A DNA stretch of 64,000 nt from Paenibacillus psychroresistens (GTDB taxonomy: Bacteria; Bacillota; Bacilli; Paenibacillales; NBRC-103111). The stretch spans positions 1,563,501 through 1,627,500 of the forward strand of contig NZ_CP034235.1 of NCBI RefSeq assembly GCF_009728935.1, in the 5' to 3' direction. Positions within the stretch are counted from its first letter, which is position 1. The number at the start of each line of letters is the position of its first letter. Shown piece after piece: positions 52,463-61,314 of the stretch. The notes beneath the pieces were generated by a model. That model had not been told where the DNA came from, did no database searches, and saw only the letters and a program-made list of their open reading frames with translations. The position numbers and the translations under genes are program-made.

Positions 52463-53887
52463 ATGAAAAAATATAGCTTACTTCTGGTAAGTATTTTACT
52501 AATATTCGTTATGACGGCGTGCAGCAGCAATCCTAGCGGTGGGGCTGTAGAGCAGTCGAACAACGGGAATACAATAGATGCTTCACCAAATTCAACTAAA
52601 GGACCTGCAGATACAATAGCGAATACAAACACACCAGCAGCAATGGAAAAACCAGATGGTCAGAAGCATACAATCGTTTTTTCAATGTTTTATGAAGAGG
52701 ACTTTATTAATGAAGCTGTAAAGAAATATGAAGCTAAGCACCCCAACATCACAATCAAGCTTAACATCGCTCACCCCAAAGGCGACGATGCCAATTGGGA
52801 AGCCAACCATGAAAAGTTTATCAAAACAATGAATACACAAATGCTGTCAGGGCAAGGTCCTGATTTATTGGAAATGGACCAGTTGCCGGTTGATCAGTAT
52901 GTGAATAAGAAATTATTGGCCAATATGAGCGAAATGATGGATAGCGATCCATCCTTCCAAAGAGCGGACTATTTCACGAATATTCTCGATAATATCAAGC
53001 TGAATGGCGGGGTTTACGGCATGCCGGTAAGCTTCTATTTAGACGCCATAATAGGTGATCAAGCTGCCCTCGAGAAAGCAGGTATTCCATTCGATGACAA
53101 AAGCTGGACCTGGAACCAGTTCATCCAGACTGTGAAAGAGCTGGCTCAGAAAGCTGAGCGTGAATATGCGTTCACCTATAGTAGACCCGAGTACTTATTA
53201 AACGAGATGGTCCATGCTAATTATGCTACATTTGTGGATCAAGCCAATCTTAAAGGTAAATTTGATTCGGATGCTTTTACTGGTTTAATGAACCAAATAA
53301 AGACCATGTACGATGAAAAGGTGGTTAGTAAGGAGCAATTTTCAGACAATTATTTTGCAATGGATAAGATCAGCTCAATCCGCAATTATCTACTAGATGC
53401 CAAGGGGTTCCTTACTCAACAAGGAAATATTATTCAAACCAAGCTGTATGACAAACCAAAAGCAGAAGGACAAGAAGCAGGTGGTTATTTTCAAACAGTG
53501 ACAACAATCGGCATCAACGCTAAATCTACAAATAAACCAGAAGCCTGGGATTTCGTTAAATATCTTATTTCGGAAGAAGTCGAGTCAGGGGGCTTCTCGT
53601 TGAATAAAAAGGCTTATCAAAAACAGGTGCAGCAGTTCTTGCAGGCTGGGGTGTTAAAGGCAGATGAAGAAGGACAATTGCATGGCAAAGAGTTTAAGTT
53701 CACCGAAGCGGATATTCAAGCGCTAGAGCCTTATCTCAGTGGGGCAATTCATCCGGTTGAGGTTAGGCCATCCAAAGTGGAGGATATCATTATTGAAGAG
53801 GGCAAAGCATTTTTTGTCGGAGAAAAGTCGGCTGACGCTGTAGCAAAGCTGATTCAAAATAGAGTTTCGATTTACTTAAACGAATAA
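52463..53887 (+). CDS. Extracellular solute-binding lipoprotein, paralogue 2
   Basis: This 474-residue lipoprotein has lipobox MTAC and a bilobal solute-binding domain (IVFSMFYEEDFINEAVKKYE; KSWTWNQFIQTVKELAQKAE; TTIGINAKSTNKPEAWDFVK). The distinctive C-terminal segment KADEEGQLHGKEFKFTEADI is shared with both neighbours. It starts 34 nt after paralogue 1 with GAGAGGAA upstream. It presumably feeds the permeases at 43.7-45.4 kb, which lack a binding protein of their own. The ligand is unknown. Confidence 0.92.
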   Translation: MKKYSLLLVSILLIFVMTACSSNPSGGAVEQSNNGNTIDASPNSTKGPADTIANTNTPAAMEKPDGQKHTIVFSMFYEEDFINEAVKKYEAKHPNITIKLNIAHPKGDDANWEANHEKFIKTMNTQMLSGQGPDLLEMDQLPVDQYVNKKLLANMSEMMDSDPSFQRADYFTNILDNIKLNGGVYGMPVSFYLDAIIGDQAALEKAGIPFDDKSWTWNQFIQTVKELAQKAEREYAFTYSRPEYLLNEMVHANYATFVDQANLKGKFDSDAFTGLMNQIKTMYDEKVVSKEQFSDNYFAMDKISSIRNYLLDAKGFLTQQGNIIQTKLYDKPKAEGQEAGGYFQTVTTIGINAKSTNKPEAWDFVKYLISEEVESGGFSLNKKAYQKQVQQFLQAGVLKADEEGQLHGKEFKFTEADIQALEPYLSGAIHPVEVRPSKVEDIIIEEGKAFFVGEKSADAVAKLIQNRVSIYLNE

Positions 53888-53905
53888 TGGATTGAGGAGC
53901 TGAAT

Positions 53906-55312
53906 ATGAGAAAATTCGGAGTACTACTGATAAGTTGTATGCTTATTTTCGCAATATCGGCATGCAGCAGCTCTAATAATAAGGCAGTGAAACCTTCTAA
54001 TAGCAGTGAAACGGAAAAAGCTATTCCAGCAATGGCTGGCGAGCAATCTTCAACAAAGTCAGATGCAACAAATGCTTCTAATAAGCCAGACGGCAGTAAG
54101 AAAACCATTGTATTTTCAACCTTTTACGAAACGGACTTTATCAAAGAAGCCATCAAGAAATATGAAGAGAAGCATCCGAACATCACGATTGAGCTTAATT
54201 TTGCGCAAGCCATTGGAGACGATGCTAACTGGGATGCGAACCATGAAAAATTCCTCAAAACAACGAATACACAGCTGCTGTCCGGCAAAGGTCCCGATTT
54301 AATGGAGATGGATCAGCTGCCCATGGATCAATATGTGAATAAGAAATTACTCGTGAATTTAAGCGAGAGGATGGATAACGACGCTTCGTTCCACAGGGAT
54401 GACTATTTCACTAATATTCTTGATAATATCAAGCTGGATGGTGGAGTCTATGGAATACCTGTACGATTCTATTTATATAACATAATTGGCGATTTGGATG
54501 CCATTGAGAAAACCGGTGTCACATTCGACGACAAAAGCTGGACCTGGAATCAATTTCTCGAAACAGCGAAAGAGCTGGCTCGAAAAGGAGATCGCCAATA
54601 TGCGTTTGCTTATAAGAGTCCAGAGATGTTATTGAACGAGCTGGTTCAAGCCAATTATACAGCATTTGTCGATCAAGCAAACAACAAGGGCAAATTAGAA
54701 TCTGCTATTTTTATCAACCTGTTGAAGCAAATCAAAATGATGAATGATGATAAAATAGTAAGCTTTGGGCAATATGCTGAAACTTATTTTAATATGGAAA
54801 TCATTAGCTCAGTACGGAATTATATGCTTGCTGGGACGGGCTATCAGGATATTTTCAAAAAAGTAAAAGTATATAACAAACCAAAAGCAGAAGGTCAAGC
54901 GGCTGGAGGTTTTTTTCGGCCAGAGACTACTATAGGTATCAATGCCAAGTCCTCTGTCTCCAATGAAGCGTGGGACTTCATCAAGTTTCTTATCTCTGAT
55001 GAGGTACAGTCTGGTGGGTTTTCACTAAATAAAAGTGCCTACCAAAAGCAAGTTCAGCAGATTTTAGAGGTTGGATCCGTGAAAGCGGATGAGGAAGGAC
55101 CTTTAAAAGGCAAGGAATTAAAAGTCACTGCTGCGGATATCCAACAGCTGGAGTCGTATCTAAACGATGCGAACCACTCGGTTGAGGCTAAAGCTACCCA
55201 GCTACAGTCGATCATTGCGGAAGAATCGGCAGCATTTTTCAACGGACAAAAATCGGCAGAGGCTGTGGCAAAGCTGATTCAAAATCGAGCTATGATTTAC
55301 TTAAACGAATAA
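53906..55312 (+). CDS. Extracellular solute-binding lipoprotein, paralogue 3
   Basis: This 468-residue lipoprotein has lipobox ISAC and the same domain plan as paralogues 1 and 2 (IVFSTFYETDFIKEAIKKYE; RFYLYNIIGDLDAIEKTGVT; WDFIKFLISDEVQSGGFSLN). TTGAGGAG precedes ATG 53906. Its TAA stop overlaps the ATG of the sigma factor gene (TAATG), implying translational coupling. Three neighbouring paralogues suggest tandem duplication with ligand diversification. Confidence 0.92.
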   Translation: MRKFGVLLISCMLIFAISACSSSNNKAVKPSNSSETEKAIPAMAGEQSSTKSDATNASNKPDGSKKTIVFSTFYETDFIKEAIKKYEEKHPNITIELNFAQAIGDDANWDANHEKFLKTTNTQLLSGKGPDLMEMDQLPMDQYVNKKLLVNLSERMDNDASFHRDDYFTNILDNIKLDGGVYGIPVRFYLYNIIGDLDAIEKTGVTFDDKSWTWNQFLETAKELARKGDRQYAFAYKSPEMLLNELVQANYTAFVDQANNKGKLESAIFINLLKQIKMMNDDKIVSFGQYAETYFNMEIISSVRNYMLAGTGYQDIFKKVKVYNKPKAEGQAAGGFFRPETTIGINAKSSVSNEAWDFIKFLISDEVQSGGFSLNKSAYQKQVQQILEVGSVKADEEGPLKGKELKVTAADIQQLESYLNDANHSVEAKATQLQSIIAEESAAFFNGQKSAEAVAKLIQNRAMIYLNE

Positions 55313-55815
55313 TGGGAGATAACGAGGCATTTAATAGTCTATATCAAAACTACTACAACCAAGTCTATTATTCTGCTTATGCGGTGATAAAAGATCACTT
55401 TCTGGCTCAGGATATCGTGCAGGAAACTTTCATGAAGGTTTTCCGCCATCTGCATGCTTTGAAGGAGGAGGGGAAGAGAGGCGCTTGGCTAAACGTTATT
55501 TCTAGAAATACGGCGATTGATTTTTATCGGAAGAGGCTTGGTTGCTTGGAAATATCGGATGATAATATCGAAATAAATTCTGTAGCTGTCGATGTGGGAA
55601 TGGACACTTACATAGAATTGAAAGTCACTCGAGAGCTGCTTTCCTCATTAGAACCTCAGCATTGGCAGTCATTGCTGCTCATATATGAGTACGGATTGAC
55701 TTATGAGCAGCTTGCGAGCTATCAGAAGACTTCCGTCAGTGCGATTAAATCTAAGCTCTACCGAGCAAAAAAGAAATTACGCCTCTTGGCTCGAGAAATG
55801 GAAGAGTCCTGCTAA
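55312..55815 (+). CDS. ECF-type sigma factor coupled to the solute-binding operon
   Basis: This 167-residue sigma factor has region 2 (AVIKDHFLAQDIVQETFMKV; AWLNVISRNTAIDFYRKRLG) and region 4 (YGLTYEQLASYQKTSVSAIKSKLYRAKKKL). ATG 55312 uses the A of the preceding stop and lacks its own strong RBS, so translation depends on paralogue 3. No anti-sigma gene follows; a terminator does. It could recognise the shared P1/P2 promoter block, forming an autoregulatory loop, but this is untested. Confidence 0.88.
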   Translation: MGDNEAFNSLYQNYYNQVYYSAYAVIKDHFLAQDIVQETFMKVFRHLHALKEEGKRGAWLNVISRNTAIDFYRKRLGCLEISDDNIEINSVAVDVGMDTYIELKVTRELLSSLEPQHWQSLLLIYEYGLTYEQLASYQKTSVSAIKSKLYRAKKKLRLLAREMEESC

Positions 55816-55872
55816 TGGAGAGGGAAATGAGTAAAAATTAACCAAGAATCAACCAAGAATACAGCTTAAAAG

Positions 55873-55902
55873 AACCTTTGCTCACGATGAGCAAAGGTTT
55901 CT
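55873..55902 (+). terminator. Intrinsic terminator after the sigma factor gene
   Basis: AACCTTTGCTCA and TGAGCAAAGGTT form a 12-bp stem with a CGA loop, followed by TTCTGTTT. Confidence 0.82.
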
Positions 55903-55967
55903 GTTTGATATGCGCTGTGATAGTGTATGATATAGATAATAATGTAAATTAAGAGGAGGTAGAGGGC

Positions 55968-57050
55968 TTGGTATCCAAAGGGTTTTTATATAAAAGTGCT
56001 TGTGTCATTTCTGTATTGATCATCATTTATATGATACATAAGGTTAATTTTTTGTTCATTCCACTAATTACTATTTTCAATATGCTGCTGGTTCCTTTCG
56101 TAATTGCAGGTTTCTTTTATTACTTATTACGTCCGATTGTTTATTTGTTTGATAGATGGAAAATCGGTCGAACCTTATCTGTGCTTATCATTTATGTTTG
56201 TATAGTACTGATAATTGCCGTTTTGATTTATGCTGTTTGGCCGACGCTGCAGAAGCAAATTACAGACTTCGTTAAGAATGTCCCTCAGCTGATTCAAAGC
56301 TTAGGCAAGCAAGTGACTATTCTGCAAAAAAGCAGCTATTTTTCAGCGATCTCTACAGATTCTGGGTTATCTGCTAAGCTTTCTGAATATGCCAATGAAG
56401 GTTTCTCATTTGTAATGAATTATACGAATCGTTTGTTCGGTTTCATCTCCGATTTCATTGTAGTTATTGGGACATTCCCAATTATTCTGTTTTTCTTATT
56501 GCGTGAGAGTGAGAAGGCTCCAAAGATTATTCTGCGAATTATTCCACGAAGCTATCGACCAGATGCCAAGAATGCGATCGATGAGATCGATAATGCGCTG
56601 AGTGGTTATATCTCTGGAAGAATGATAAGTACTCTACTATTGGGTGCAATGACGTATGTTGCATTTATGATTATTGGTGTTCCCTATGCTTTACTGCTTT
56701 CGATCGTACTTGCGATTATCTCGTTTATTCCGTTCGTCGGAAGCTTTCTTGGAGCGATTCCCCCCCTTATTGTTGCATTTACCCAATCACCTGAAATGGC
56801 TTTATGGGTTATCGTTGGGGTCTTTATCTGCCAACAGCTGCAGGATAATGTCTTGTCTCCGATTATTTTTGGTAAGACGCTCGATATCCACCCCTTTACG
56901 ACGATTATCATTTTATTGATTGCTGCCAGCCTTGCAGGTATTATGGGAATGCTGCTTGCCTTGCCAGTTTATATGTTTTTCAAAATCATTATCGTACATG
57001 TTTACAATCTGTTTTATGCAGAGAAAGTACAGGAGATGACGGAGCAGTAA
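55968..57050 (+). CDS. AI-2E family (PerM/YtvI-like) transporter
   Basis: This 360-residue membrane protein starts at TTG 55968 behind GAGGAGGT. It has membrane helices at the N-terminus (about residues 10-60 and 70-95), a soluble middle (VWPTLQKQITDFVKNVPQLI) and the C-terminal helices with the family hallmark PFVGSFLGAIPPLIVAF and QQLQDNVLSPIIFGKTLDIH. Family members include the AI-2 exporter TqsA and Na+/H+ antiporter-like proteins, so the substrate is not determined. It is monocistronic, with a terminator at 57071. Confidence 0.9.
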   Translation: MVSKGFLYKSACVISVLIIIYMIHKVNFLFIPLITIFNMLLVPFVIAGFFYYLLRPIVYLFDRWKIGRTLSVLIIYVCIVLIIAVLIYAVWPTLQKQITDFVKNVPQLIQSLGKQVTILQKSSYFSAISTDSGLSAKLSEYANEGFSFVMNYTNRLFGFISDFIVVIGTFPIILFFLLRESEKAPKIILRIIPRSYRPDAKNAIDEIDNALSGYISGRMISTLLLGAMTYVAFMIIGVPYALLLSIVLAIISFIPFVGSFLGAIPPLIVAFTQSPEMALWVIVGVFICQQLQDNVLSPIIFGKTLDIHPFTTIIILLIAASLAGIMGMLLALPVYMFFKIIIVHVYNLFYAEKVQEMTEQ

Positions 57051-57070
57051 GTTTAAATAGCCAAGATAAC

Positions 57071-57096
57071 AAAGCCCTGAATGCGGGGGCTTTTTT
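57071..57096 (+). terminator. Intrinsic terminator after the AI-2E transporter gene
   Basis: AAAGCCC and GGGCTTT form the stem, followed by TTTTATTT. Confidence 0.75.
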
Positions 57097-57271
57097 ATTT
57101 TGCATAGTTGTACTAATAAAAAAGTGTTGCATAAGGGAAAGAAAATAGTTATGATAAATTTAAATAAGGTTTTTGGTTGGTTTTTTTTGGTTTAATTGTT
57201 GCCTTTGGACAAAATAATTGTGTGTGTGAAAGAATAATGATTTATTATTGTATAGCTCAGGAGGTATGAAA

Positions 57272-58312
57272 ATGTTGAATAAAGATCAAAAAATGTCTAG
57301 ACGGAGCATTATAAAAATGGCAGGTGCCGGAACTTTAGCGGTTCTGGGTAGCGCCTTGCTAAATCCGGGTTCCATGTTTCAGAAGAAGGCTCACGCTATG
57401 AGTAAACATGAGGTACACAGCTCTTTAAGCAAGGATATGCATGAAGGGATGAAGCACGGTTATGATCCCGGGACTGAATTAACAGATGGATTGAAGGCTG
57501 CTGAAAAAGCATTAACCACATTCGATTATGGGAAAGTCAGCACAACAGCGGGAGGGCTCACCTTAAGGGAGTATGAAATTACCGTTTATGAGAAGGAAGT
57601 TGAAATTTCTAAAGGCATCAAGTTTCCAGGCTGGACATTTAATGGTACGATACCCGGACCAACCATGCGTTGCACAGAAGGTGATATCGTTAAAGTTAAA
57701 ATGATTAACGCTACCACTCACCCTCACTCGATTCACATTCATGGTATTCACCCAACTAATATGGATGGGCTTGAATCCGTGATGCCAGGCGAATCATTCA
57801 CTTATGAGTTTGAAGCAAAGCCTGCTTGCCTGCAATTATATCATTGCCATGTAGCTCCATTGAGACGCCATATTCATAAAGGCTTATATGGAAATTTTAT
57901 TATTGATCCTAAGAAACCCCGTGCCCCTGCAAGGGAATTGAACATGGTGATGAACGGATATGATTTGGACTTGGATGGCGAGAATGAAGTCTACACGGTA
58001 AATGGATATGCGTTTGCTTATCAACAAAAGCCGATTCAAGTGAAGGTTGGCGAGCTTGTACGGATTTATTTAAGTAATTTTACAGAATTTGATCCTATTA
58101 ATTCATTCCATCTTCATGCTAACTTTTTCAATTATTATGCGACGGGTGCAGACCCAGAAGCACGTCCTTATTATACAGATACGATTATGCAATGCCAGGG
58201 TGAACGCGGAATACTCGAGATTGTTTTCCCAGCACCAGGCCGTTATATGTTTCATGCTCATCAGAGTGAGTTTGCTGAGCTAGGTTGGATGGGCTTCTTT
58301 AATGCAGAATAA
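57272..58312 (+). CDS. Two-domain multicopper oxidase
   Basis: This 346-residue protein has a twin-arginine-like signal (SRRSIIKMAGAGTLAVLG) and two cupredoxin domains. Copper-ligand motifs are HPHSIHIHG and YHCHVAPLRRHIHKGLYG in domain 1 and SFHLHANFF and MFHAHQSEFAELGWMG in domain 2. The arrangement resembles two-domain laccases and NirK-like oxidases, which work as trimers; the residue set differs from three-domain CotA/CueO. The substrate could be a metal ion such as Mn, Fe or Cu. ATG 57272 follows GGAGGT by 6 bases; ATG 57266 is too close. The ZIP transporter gene follows after 20 nt. Confidence 0.87.
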   Translation: MLNKDQKMSRRSIIKMAGAGTLAVLGSALLNPGSMFQKKAHAMSKHEVHSSLSKDMHEGMKHGYDPGTELTDGLKAAEKALTTFDYGKVSTTAGGLTLREYEITVYEKEVEISKGIKFPGWTFNGTIPGPTMRCTEGDIVKVKMINATTHPHSIHIHGIHPTNMDGLESVMPGESFTYEFEAKPACLQLYHCHVAPLRRHIHKGLYGNFIIDPKKPRAPARELNMVMNGYDLDLDGENEVYTVNGYAFAYQQKPIQVKVGELVRIYLSNFTEFDPINSFHLHANFFNYYATGADPEARPYYTDTIMQCQGERGILEIVFPAPGRYMFHAHQSEFAELGWMGFFNAE

Positions 58313-58332
58313 GGAAGGGAGGTTTATGATAA

Positions 58333-59577
58333 ATGGAGAACATTAATGTCACAGAGGTTGCTGGTACTACTGAGGTTATTAATCCCAAAGAGGTAACTAA
58401 ATCGTCAACCAGTAAAGCTAAAATGCTATTCTGGGGAATTCTGCCGATTGTTCTTTTGTTATTGTTAGTTGTCATCATTGCCAAGGTAGGAACGGGAATT
58501 CAGGGTGAGCAAGCAGCACCGATTGAGAAATTGAATTTTGAGAAAATTAAATTAGTTGACGAAGGCTTTGAAGTGTCTGTGTTGAATTCAGGTCCTGAAG
58601 CTGTTACAGTAGCTCAAGTTATAATCGATGATTCCTTTTGGAACGCAGATTTCGATCCAAGTCCAACAATTGACCGGCTTGGCCGCAGCACGGTTTTTAT
58701 TCCTTATCCATGGGTACAAGGAGATCCTCATCAGATTAAGTTCATTACCTCCAAAGGGCTTATTTTTACTGGGGATGTAATAGCTGCAATTAAAACTCCC
58801 GAGCTCAGCGGGGAACGATTTATGAAATATGCGTTGATCGGTTTCTATGTGGGGATTGTACCTATAGCGCTTGGACTTCTCTGGTTCCCGTTCATGCGAA
58901 GGTTCTCGGCACGGGGGATTCATGCAGTGTTGGCTTTAACGGTCGGACTGTTATTTTTCTTAGTTATTGATACTTTCGAAGAGGGATTCGAGCTGGCAAT
59001 TAATGTGCCAGGTGTGTTTCAAGGAACAGGCTTAGTCTGGTTTGGTGCACTTTTGAGCTTTCTCTTGCTAATTGCTATCGATCAGGCAAATGAACGACGA
59101 ATGAAGAAGGAAGCTACGGGTAGACAAATTTCCTATAAGCTAGCAACAGGAATAGGACTGCATAATCTAGGTGAAGGTCTGGCAATTGGAGCTGCATTTT
59201 CAGTTGGGGAAGCGGCTTTAGGCACATTTTTAATTATCGGCTTTACCTTGCATAATATTACAGAAGGTGTCGGTATTGCCGCTCCGCTCCTGAAGGATCG
59301 TCCAACCTGGAAGACATTCGTCTATTTAGCGGCCATTGCAGGTGGACCGGCGATTATCGGGACTTGGATTGGAGGCTTCATCTTCAATAATACACTCGCT
59401 GCTTTATTCTTCGGAATTGGCGCTGGGGCTATTCTACAAGTGATTTATGTTATTTCCAAAATGATCTACAAGGAATCCTTAGTGAAAAAATATTCACTGG
59501 TCTCTTGGACTAATTTTGGTGGACTCACTTTAGGGATATTATTGATGTATGCAACGGCCATGTTGGTCAAATATTGA
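58333..59577 (+). CDS. ZIP-family metal transporter with an extra N-terminal extracytoplasmic domain
   Basis: This 414-residue protein has a first helix (residues about 34-56), an extracytoplasmic domain of about 100 residues, then the ZIP core with the metal-site motifs HNLGEGLAIGAAFSVGEAAL and HNITEGVGIAAPL. Most bacterial ZIP proteins lack the N-terminal domain. GGAAGGGAGG precedes ATG 58333. It is encoded 20 nt after the multicopper oxidase, so oxidase and transporter may act together on one metal, such as iron, manganese or copper. Confidence 0.88.
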   Translation: MENINVTEVAGTTEVINPKEVTKSSTSKAKMLFWGILPIVLLLLLVVIIAKVGTGIQGEQAAPIEKLNFEKIKLVDEGFEVSVLNSGPEAVTVAQVIIDDSFWNADFDPSPTIDRLGRSTVFIPYPWVQGDPHQIKFITSKGLIFTGDVIAAIKTPELSGERFMKYALIGFYVGIVPIALGLLWFPFMRRFSARGIHAVLALTVGLLFFLVIDTFEEGFELAINVPGVFQGTGLVWFGALLSFLLLIAIDQANERRMKKEATGRQISYKLATGIGLHNLGEGLAIGAAFSVGEAALGTFLIIGFTLHNITEGVGIAAPLLKDRPTWKTFVYLAAIAGGPAIIGTWIGGFIFNNTLAALFFGIGAGAILQVIYVISKMIYKESLVKKYSLVSWTNFGGLTLGILLMYATAMLVKY

Positions 59578-59591
59578 GAGTTAACGGATGG

Positions 59592-59852
59592 TTACCGACT
59601 GTACAGCCAGCCAATAAACCAAGCGATTCCAAAAATGATAGGTGTTAATATCAGAATATAAAGCCCGTATTGCTTACTAAAAAAAGAGCCTTTTTGAAGA
59701 TTTGGCGGAGCTCCATTAACGAATATCTTACGGTTTTTATGCATATAACTTCTTGTGAGCATCACAGCGGATATTAAAACTACGATAGCTGCAATGTAGC
59801 CTAAGATTATTAACACGGTTTTAGTCTCCTTTAATTGGGTTATGCTTATCAT
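59592..59852 (-). CDS. Small two-helix membrane protein
   Basis: This 86-residue protein has two membrane helices (residues about 13-32 and 62-84) and a basic loop (RSYMHKNRKIFVNGAPP). It lies convergent to the ZIP gene with 14 nt between them. The RBS is AAGAGAATG-like and weak. No family is recognised. Confidence 0.55.
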   Translation of the reverse strand: MISITQLKETKTVLIILGYIAAIVVLISAVMLTRSYMHKNRKIFVNGAPPNLQKGSFFSKQYGLYILILTPIIFGIAWFIGWLYSR

Positions 59853-59892
59853 TCTCTTTAGTCCTTCAAATATATACAGAAATTTTCATAAT

Positions 59893-59935
59893 AAAAGCCA
59901 GACCACTGGAACGAATCCAAGGTCTGGCTTTTTAA
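59893..59935. terminator. Bidirectional terminator
   Basis: AAAAGCCAGACC (59893-59904) and GGTCTGGCTTTT (59921-59932) form a 12-bp stem. T-rich runs flank it on both strands. It ends the minus-strand hydrolase transcript. Confidence 0.85.
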
Positions 59936-59959
59936 TTTAATTAAAGATAGTCATTTAAA

Positions 59960-60766
59960 TTAACTCTGTAAGAAACCAAGCAGCTCGGTATTGAATTTTT
60001 CTTGTTCATCGAATAAAACGCCATGTCCACTTTCTTCAAAACGGACAAGCTTCGAATCTACAATGTGCTTATGCATGATCTTAGTGAAATCGAAAGGACA
60101 AATCTTATCCAATACTCCATGAAAAATAGCGGTAGGTGTTAGGATTTTAGCTAGATCAACAGATAGATCCTCATCACGCAGTGATTCAAGCAGCTTGATT
60201 GTTCCGACACCGGACGCTTCAATTGCAAGCCCATTCAACCATTTACCTAACGGAGTGCTGAGTTTCTTGGCTAAGAAGTTTTTCTCGAACGCAGCAATCA
60301 TTTTAGGACGATCCATGCTGGAAGCGGCCAGATTCTCATTAACTTTTTTCTTCTTAATTCCGTATGGATTGTAGGGCTGCTGGGTAAAGCTTGGGGCCGC
60401 AGCACCAATCAATACTAGCTTCGCCACTTTGTAGCTCGTATGGCGGACCATATAGCGGACCGAGATAGCCCCGCCAACTGAGAAACCAACAAGCGAGACT
60501 TCTTCTAGTCCAAGTGCATCGATAACTACTCGGATATCATCCGCCATTTGATCATAGGAGTAGCTTTCCCAAGGGGCATCGGACTTACCATACCCACGCA
60601 AATCAATACCAATGCAACGATAACCCTCTTTAGGCAATAAATTATATTGGTATTCAAACATTTTGTTGTTTAACGGCCAGCCGTGAATAAAGACAACAGG
60701 CTTGCCCTCGCCAATATCCTCTACATAAAGCTTAACATTCTTTTCAACTTCGATATAATGTCCCAT
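59960..60766 (-). CDS. Alpha/beta hydrolase, chloroperoxidase/esterase-like
   Basis: This 268-residue cytosolic hydrolase has the oxyanion strand VFIHGWPLNNKMFEYQ (near residue 27), nucleophile elbow GFSVGG (near residue 97), the acid in GVLDKICPFD, and the histidine in EESGHGVLFDEQ near residue 250. It resembles cofactor-free haloperoxidases and arylesterases; the substrate is unknown. AAGGAGG (60774-60780), 7 bases before ATG 60766, is the end of hairpin repeat copy C. It is cotranscribed with the 101-residue gene upstream. Confidence 0.9.
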   Translation of the reverse strand: MGHYIEVEKNVKLYVEDIGEGKPVVFIHGWPLNNKMFEYQYNLLPKEGYRCIGIDLRGYGKSDAPWESYSYDQMADDIRVVIDALGLEEVSLVGFSVGGAISVRYMVRHTSYKVAKLVLIGAAAPSFTQQPYNPYGIKKKKVNENLAASSMDRPKMIAAFEKNFLAKKLSTPLGKWLNGLAIEASGVGTIKLLESLRDEDLSVDLAKILTPTAIFHGVLDKICPFDFTKIMHKHIVDSKLVRFEESGHGVLFDEQEKFNTELLGFLQS

Positions 60767-60773
60767 ATTTGTT

Positions 60774-60814
60774 CCTCCTTAGAGTTTTCTTTAGAAAACT
60801 GGCATCGTAAGCAT
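60774..60814 (-). repeat. Hairpin repeat element, copy C, supplying the hydrolase Shine-Dalgarno
   Basis: On the minus strand ATGCTTACGATGC (60802-60814) is followed by hairpin AGTTTTC-TAAA-GAAAACT (60783-60800) and CTCTAAGGAGG. It has the same order as copy B before kdpC, with only the loop and a few bases changed. Confidence 0.8.
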
Positions 60815-60819
60815 ACGTT

Positions 60820-61125
60820 TTATAGCATATCTTCAGTAACTTGCTCTTCTGCTGACCGATGAATGGAGCGCAAATAGAATGCCTCTGCTTCTTCGGGAGT
60901 TAAATTAATAAACTGCTGCTCAATTAATGTAAGTAAAATACCACCAGCATCTACGGGATCGAAATACCCTTCAGCATTCATTGCAGCAATTACGTATCCA
61001 ATGGCTTGTTCCATTGTGACGCGATTTTTTAAGTAGTCGGCGAGCTCAGGGTGAGTTTGCTTAGATTGCTGCAGCCACGCTTCAAGCTCAGGACTAGGTT
61101 TTTTATTTAAATAAACCTCACTCAT
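60820..61125 (-). CDS. Small acidic protein of unknown function upstream of the hydrolase
   Basis: This 101-residue soluble, helix-rich protein (SPELEAWLQQSKQTHPELAD; TMEQAIGYVIAAMNAEGYFD; LTPEEAEAFYLRSIHRSAEE) has no membrane segment. GGAGGCGA precedes ATG 61125. It is 53 nt upstream of the hydrolase, that spacer being repeat copy C, and divergent from sucA. No family is recognised. Confidence 0.65.
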   Translation of the reverse strand: MSEVYLNKKPSPELEAWLQQSKQTHPELADYLKNRVTMEQAIGYVIAAMNAEGYFDPVDAGGILLTLIEQQFINLTPEEAEAFYLRSIHRSAEEQVTEDML

Positions 61126-61314
61126 CTCAATCGCCTCCGATATGCTTCTACTACCTATATTAACCTGAACTCTCTATTTTGAATCAGTTTAGACGGCAAT
61201 AGCCGTATGTGAGATTCGCTCATAGGCTTATATCTTCTGGAGTATGTTATAGTAAGCCGCGTTTTGGGTAATAGTTATTTATGCAAGGATTTATGAAAGA
61301 GTAGGGGTGAACCG

